64,000 nt of DNA, from the NCBI RefSeq assembly GCF_014646235.1, contig NZ_BMNB01000029.1, positions 1-64,000 on the forward strand, in the 5' to 3' direction. The position numbers and the translations under genes are program-made. The DNA is from Micromonospora sonchi (GTDB lineage: Bacteria > Actinomycetota > Actinomycetes > Mycobacteriales > Micromonosporaceae). This document shows, in pieces, positions 62,871 to 64,000 of this stretch. The notes beneath the pieces were generated by a model. The model was not told the origin of the DNA and ran no database searches. It saw only the letters and a list, made by a program, of their open reading frames with translations. How positions within the stretch are numbered: position 1 is the stretch's first letter; each line of letters starts with the position of its first letter.

Positions 62871-64000
62871 GTGCAGGAGATCGTGGGCGAGAGCCTGGCC
62901 CGACGGCTGGTGGACTGGGGGGTCGACACCGTGTTCGGCCTGCCCGGCGACGGCATCAACGGCCTGATGGAGGGGTTCCGCCGACAGCGGGAGAAGCTGC
63001 GGTTCGTGCTGGTGCACCACGAGGAGGCCGCGGCCTTCATGGCCACCGGCTACGCCAAGGCCACCGGCCGGCTCGGAGTGTGCGTGGCCACCTCGGGACC
63101 GGGGGCCATCCATCTGCTCAACGGGCTCTACGACGCCAAGCTCGACCACGTGCCGGTGCTGGCGATCACCGGCATGCAGGAGACCTCGGTGCTGGGCGCG
63201 CACTACCAGCAGGAGGTGCACACCACCCACCTCTACCAGGACGTGGCCGCGTACAACCTGATGGTCACCAACCCGCAGCAGATGCCGGCGGTGGTGGACC
63301 TGGCGATCCGCAACGCGCTGAGCAAACGGACGGTGGCGCACCTGACCTTCCCCAACGACGTGCAGGTCGCACCCGCCACCCAGGATCCGTACCGGCACGT
63401 CAGCCCGGGCAAGCCGCCGATGAGCGCGGCGACGGTGTGCCACCCCCAGCTGGCGCCGCACCCGCAGGAACTGGCCAAGGCGGCCGAGGTGCTCAAGGCC
63501 GGCCGGAAGGTGGCCATGCTGGTGGGGATCGGCGCCCGCGGCGCCCGTGCGGAGGTGCTCGCGGTGGCCGAGGCCCTCGCCAGCCCGATCGTGAAGACGC
63601 TGCCGGGCAAGCTGGTGGTGCCCGACGAGCACCCACTCACCACCGGCGGGCTCGGTCTGCTCGGCACCGCGCCGAGCGAGGAGCTGATGGAGGAGTGCGA
63701 CACGCTGCTGATGGTCGGCACCTCCTACCCGTACGGGAAGTACCTGCCCTCGCCGGGCCAGGCGAAGGTGGTGCAGGTCGAGGTCGACCCGAGCCTGCTC
63801 GGGATGCGGCTGCCGGTCGACGCGCCGGTCTGCGCCGACGCCCGCCTGGCGCTGCGCGAGTTGCTGCCGCTGCTCACCCACCACCCGGACCGCTCGTTCC
63901 TGGAGAAGTACCAGCGCAAGATGGACGCCTGGCGCTCCGACATGACCAGGCTGGTGGACCCGGAGCGGGTGCCGGTCGCGCCGCAGTACCTGATCGGCTG
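62871..64000 (+). CDS. ThDP-dependent pyruvate oxidase-type enzyme, truncated by the window edge
   Basis: GTG 62871 follows GAGGAGG. The first 376 residues show the Pyr domain (VDWGVDTVFGLPGDGINGLM, catalytic Glu in VHHEEAAAFMATGYAK, then VCVATSGPGAIHLLNGLYDA) and the central domain (AMLVGIGARGARAEVLAVAE). This is the PoxB/pyruvate dehydrogenase (quinone) or acetolactate synthase group. The ThDP-binding C-terminal domain lies beyond the window. Adjacent respiratory genes favour a quinone-reducing pyruvate oxidase, which is inference. A 134-bp gap separates it from qcrB. Confidence 0.88.
   Translation, partial: MQEIVGESLARRLVDWGVDTVFGLPGDGINGLMEGFRRQREKLRFVLVHHEEAAAFMATGYAKATGRLGVCVATSGPGAIHLLNGLYDAKLDHVPVLAITGMQETSVLGAHYQQEVHTTHLYQDVAAYNLMVTNPQQMPAVVDLAIRNALSKRTVAHLTFPNDVQVAPATQDPYRHVSPGKPPMSAATVCHPQLAPHPQELAKAAEVLKAGRKVAMLVGIGARGARAEVLAVAEALASPIVKTLPGKLVVPDEHPLTTGGLGLLGTAPSEELMEECDTLLMVGTSYPYGKYLPSPGQAKVVQVEVDPSLLGMRLPVDAPVCADARLALRELLPLLTHHPDRSFLEKYQRKMDAWRSDMTRLVDPERVPVAPQYLIG

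Overview
The window is high-GC actinobacterial DNA. It shows GTG and TTG starts, 4-base ATGA/GTGA gene overlaps, NarL-type two-component systems, ECF41 and SigE-type sigma factors, a TioE-type double-MerR regulator and CBM2-bearing xylanases. Together these point to Micromonosporaceae, most likely Micromonospora or a close relative; this is inference, because no rRNA, tRNA or core marker is present.

Left arm (1-7.1 kb) is decayed accessory DNA. It holds a transposase tail that interrupts a small secreted-protein gene, an N-terminal remnant of an RHS/YD-repeat protein joined to an out-of-frame tail, a DUF4139 tail, a small membrane protein plus XRE regulator pair, a GntR-small protein-GNAT operon, and a second degraded copy of the small membrane protein.

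From 7 to 14.8 kb lie a histidine kinase/response regulator pair divergent from a MacB/FtsX-type ABC exporter, an ECF41 sigma factor with a DoxX-like partner, and a predicted acyltransferase. From 14.8 to 26 kb is a xylan-related locus: divergent GH30 and GH62 genes, each with a CBM2 module damaged by the same lesion inside a near-identical 306-bp inverted repeat, with a CebR-like operator between them, and a GH43 enzyme further right. Interspersed are a methyltransferase, an erythromycin esterase with a TioE-type regulator, a secreted metalloprotease with duplicated C-terminal repeats, and a GT-C glycosyltransferase.

From 26 to 42 kb are a large NACHT NTPase (possible immune protein), MarR/SnoaL genes, a CPBP protease-kinase-regulator operon, an SDR, a SigE-type sigma factor with a membrane beta-propeller-like partner, NADP-type glutamate dehydrogenase, and a PadR-controlled ABC exporter. 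From 42 to 48 kb is an acyl-CoA operon: fused isobutyryl-CoA mutase IcmF, thiolase, an enoyl-CoA hydratase gene that has lost its core, and an SDR dehydrogenase, with a divergent MarR regulator.

The right arm (48-64 kb) is the most unusual part. It carries a cytochrome c maturation System I operon (ccmC-E-F-G-H, with no ccmA/B/D in view) divergent from a tightly overlapped operon for a caa3-type oxidase, CtaG, a monohaem cytochrome c lipoprotein, a dihaem cytochrome c, a Rieske protein and cytochrome b. The start of a quinone-linked pyruvate oxidase-type ThDP enzyme follows. The layout looks like a self-contained second cytochrome c respiratory chain, distinct from the usual actinobacterial qcrCAB/ctaCDEF arrangement.
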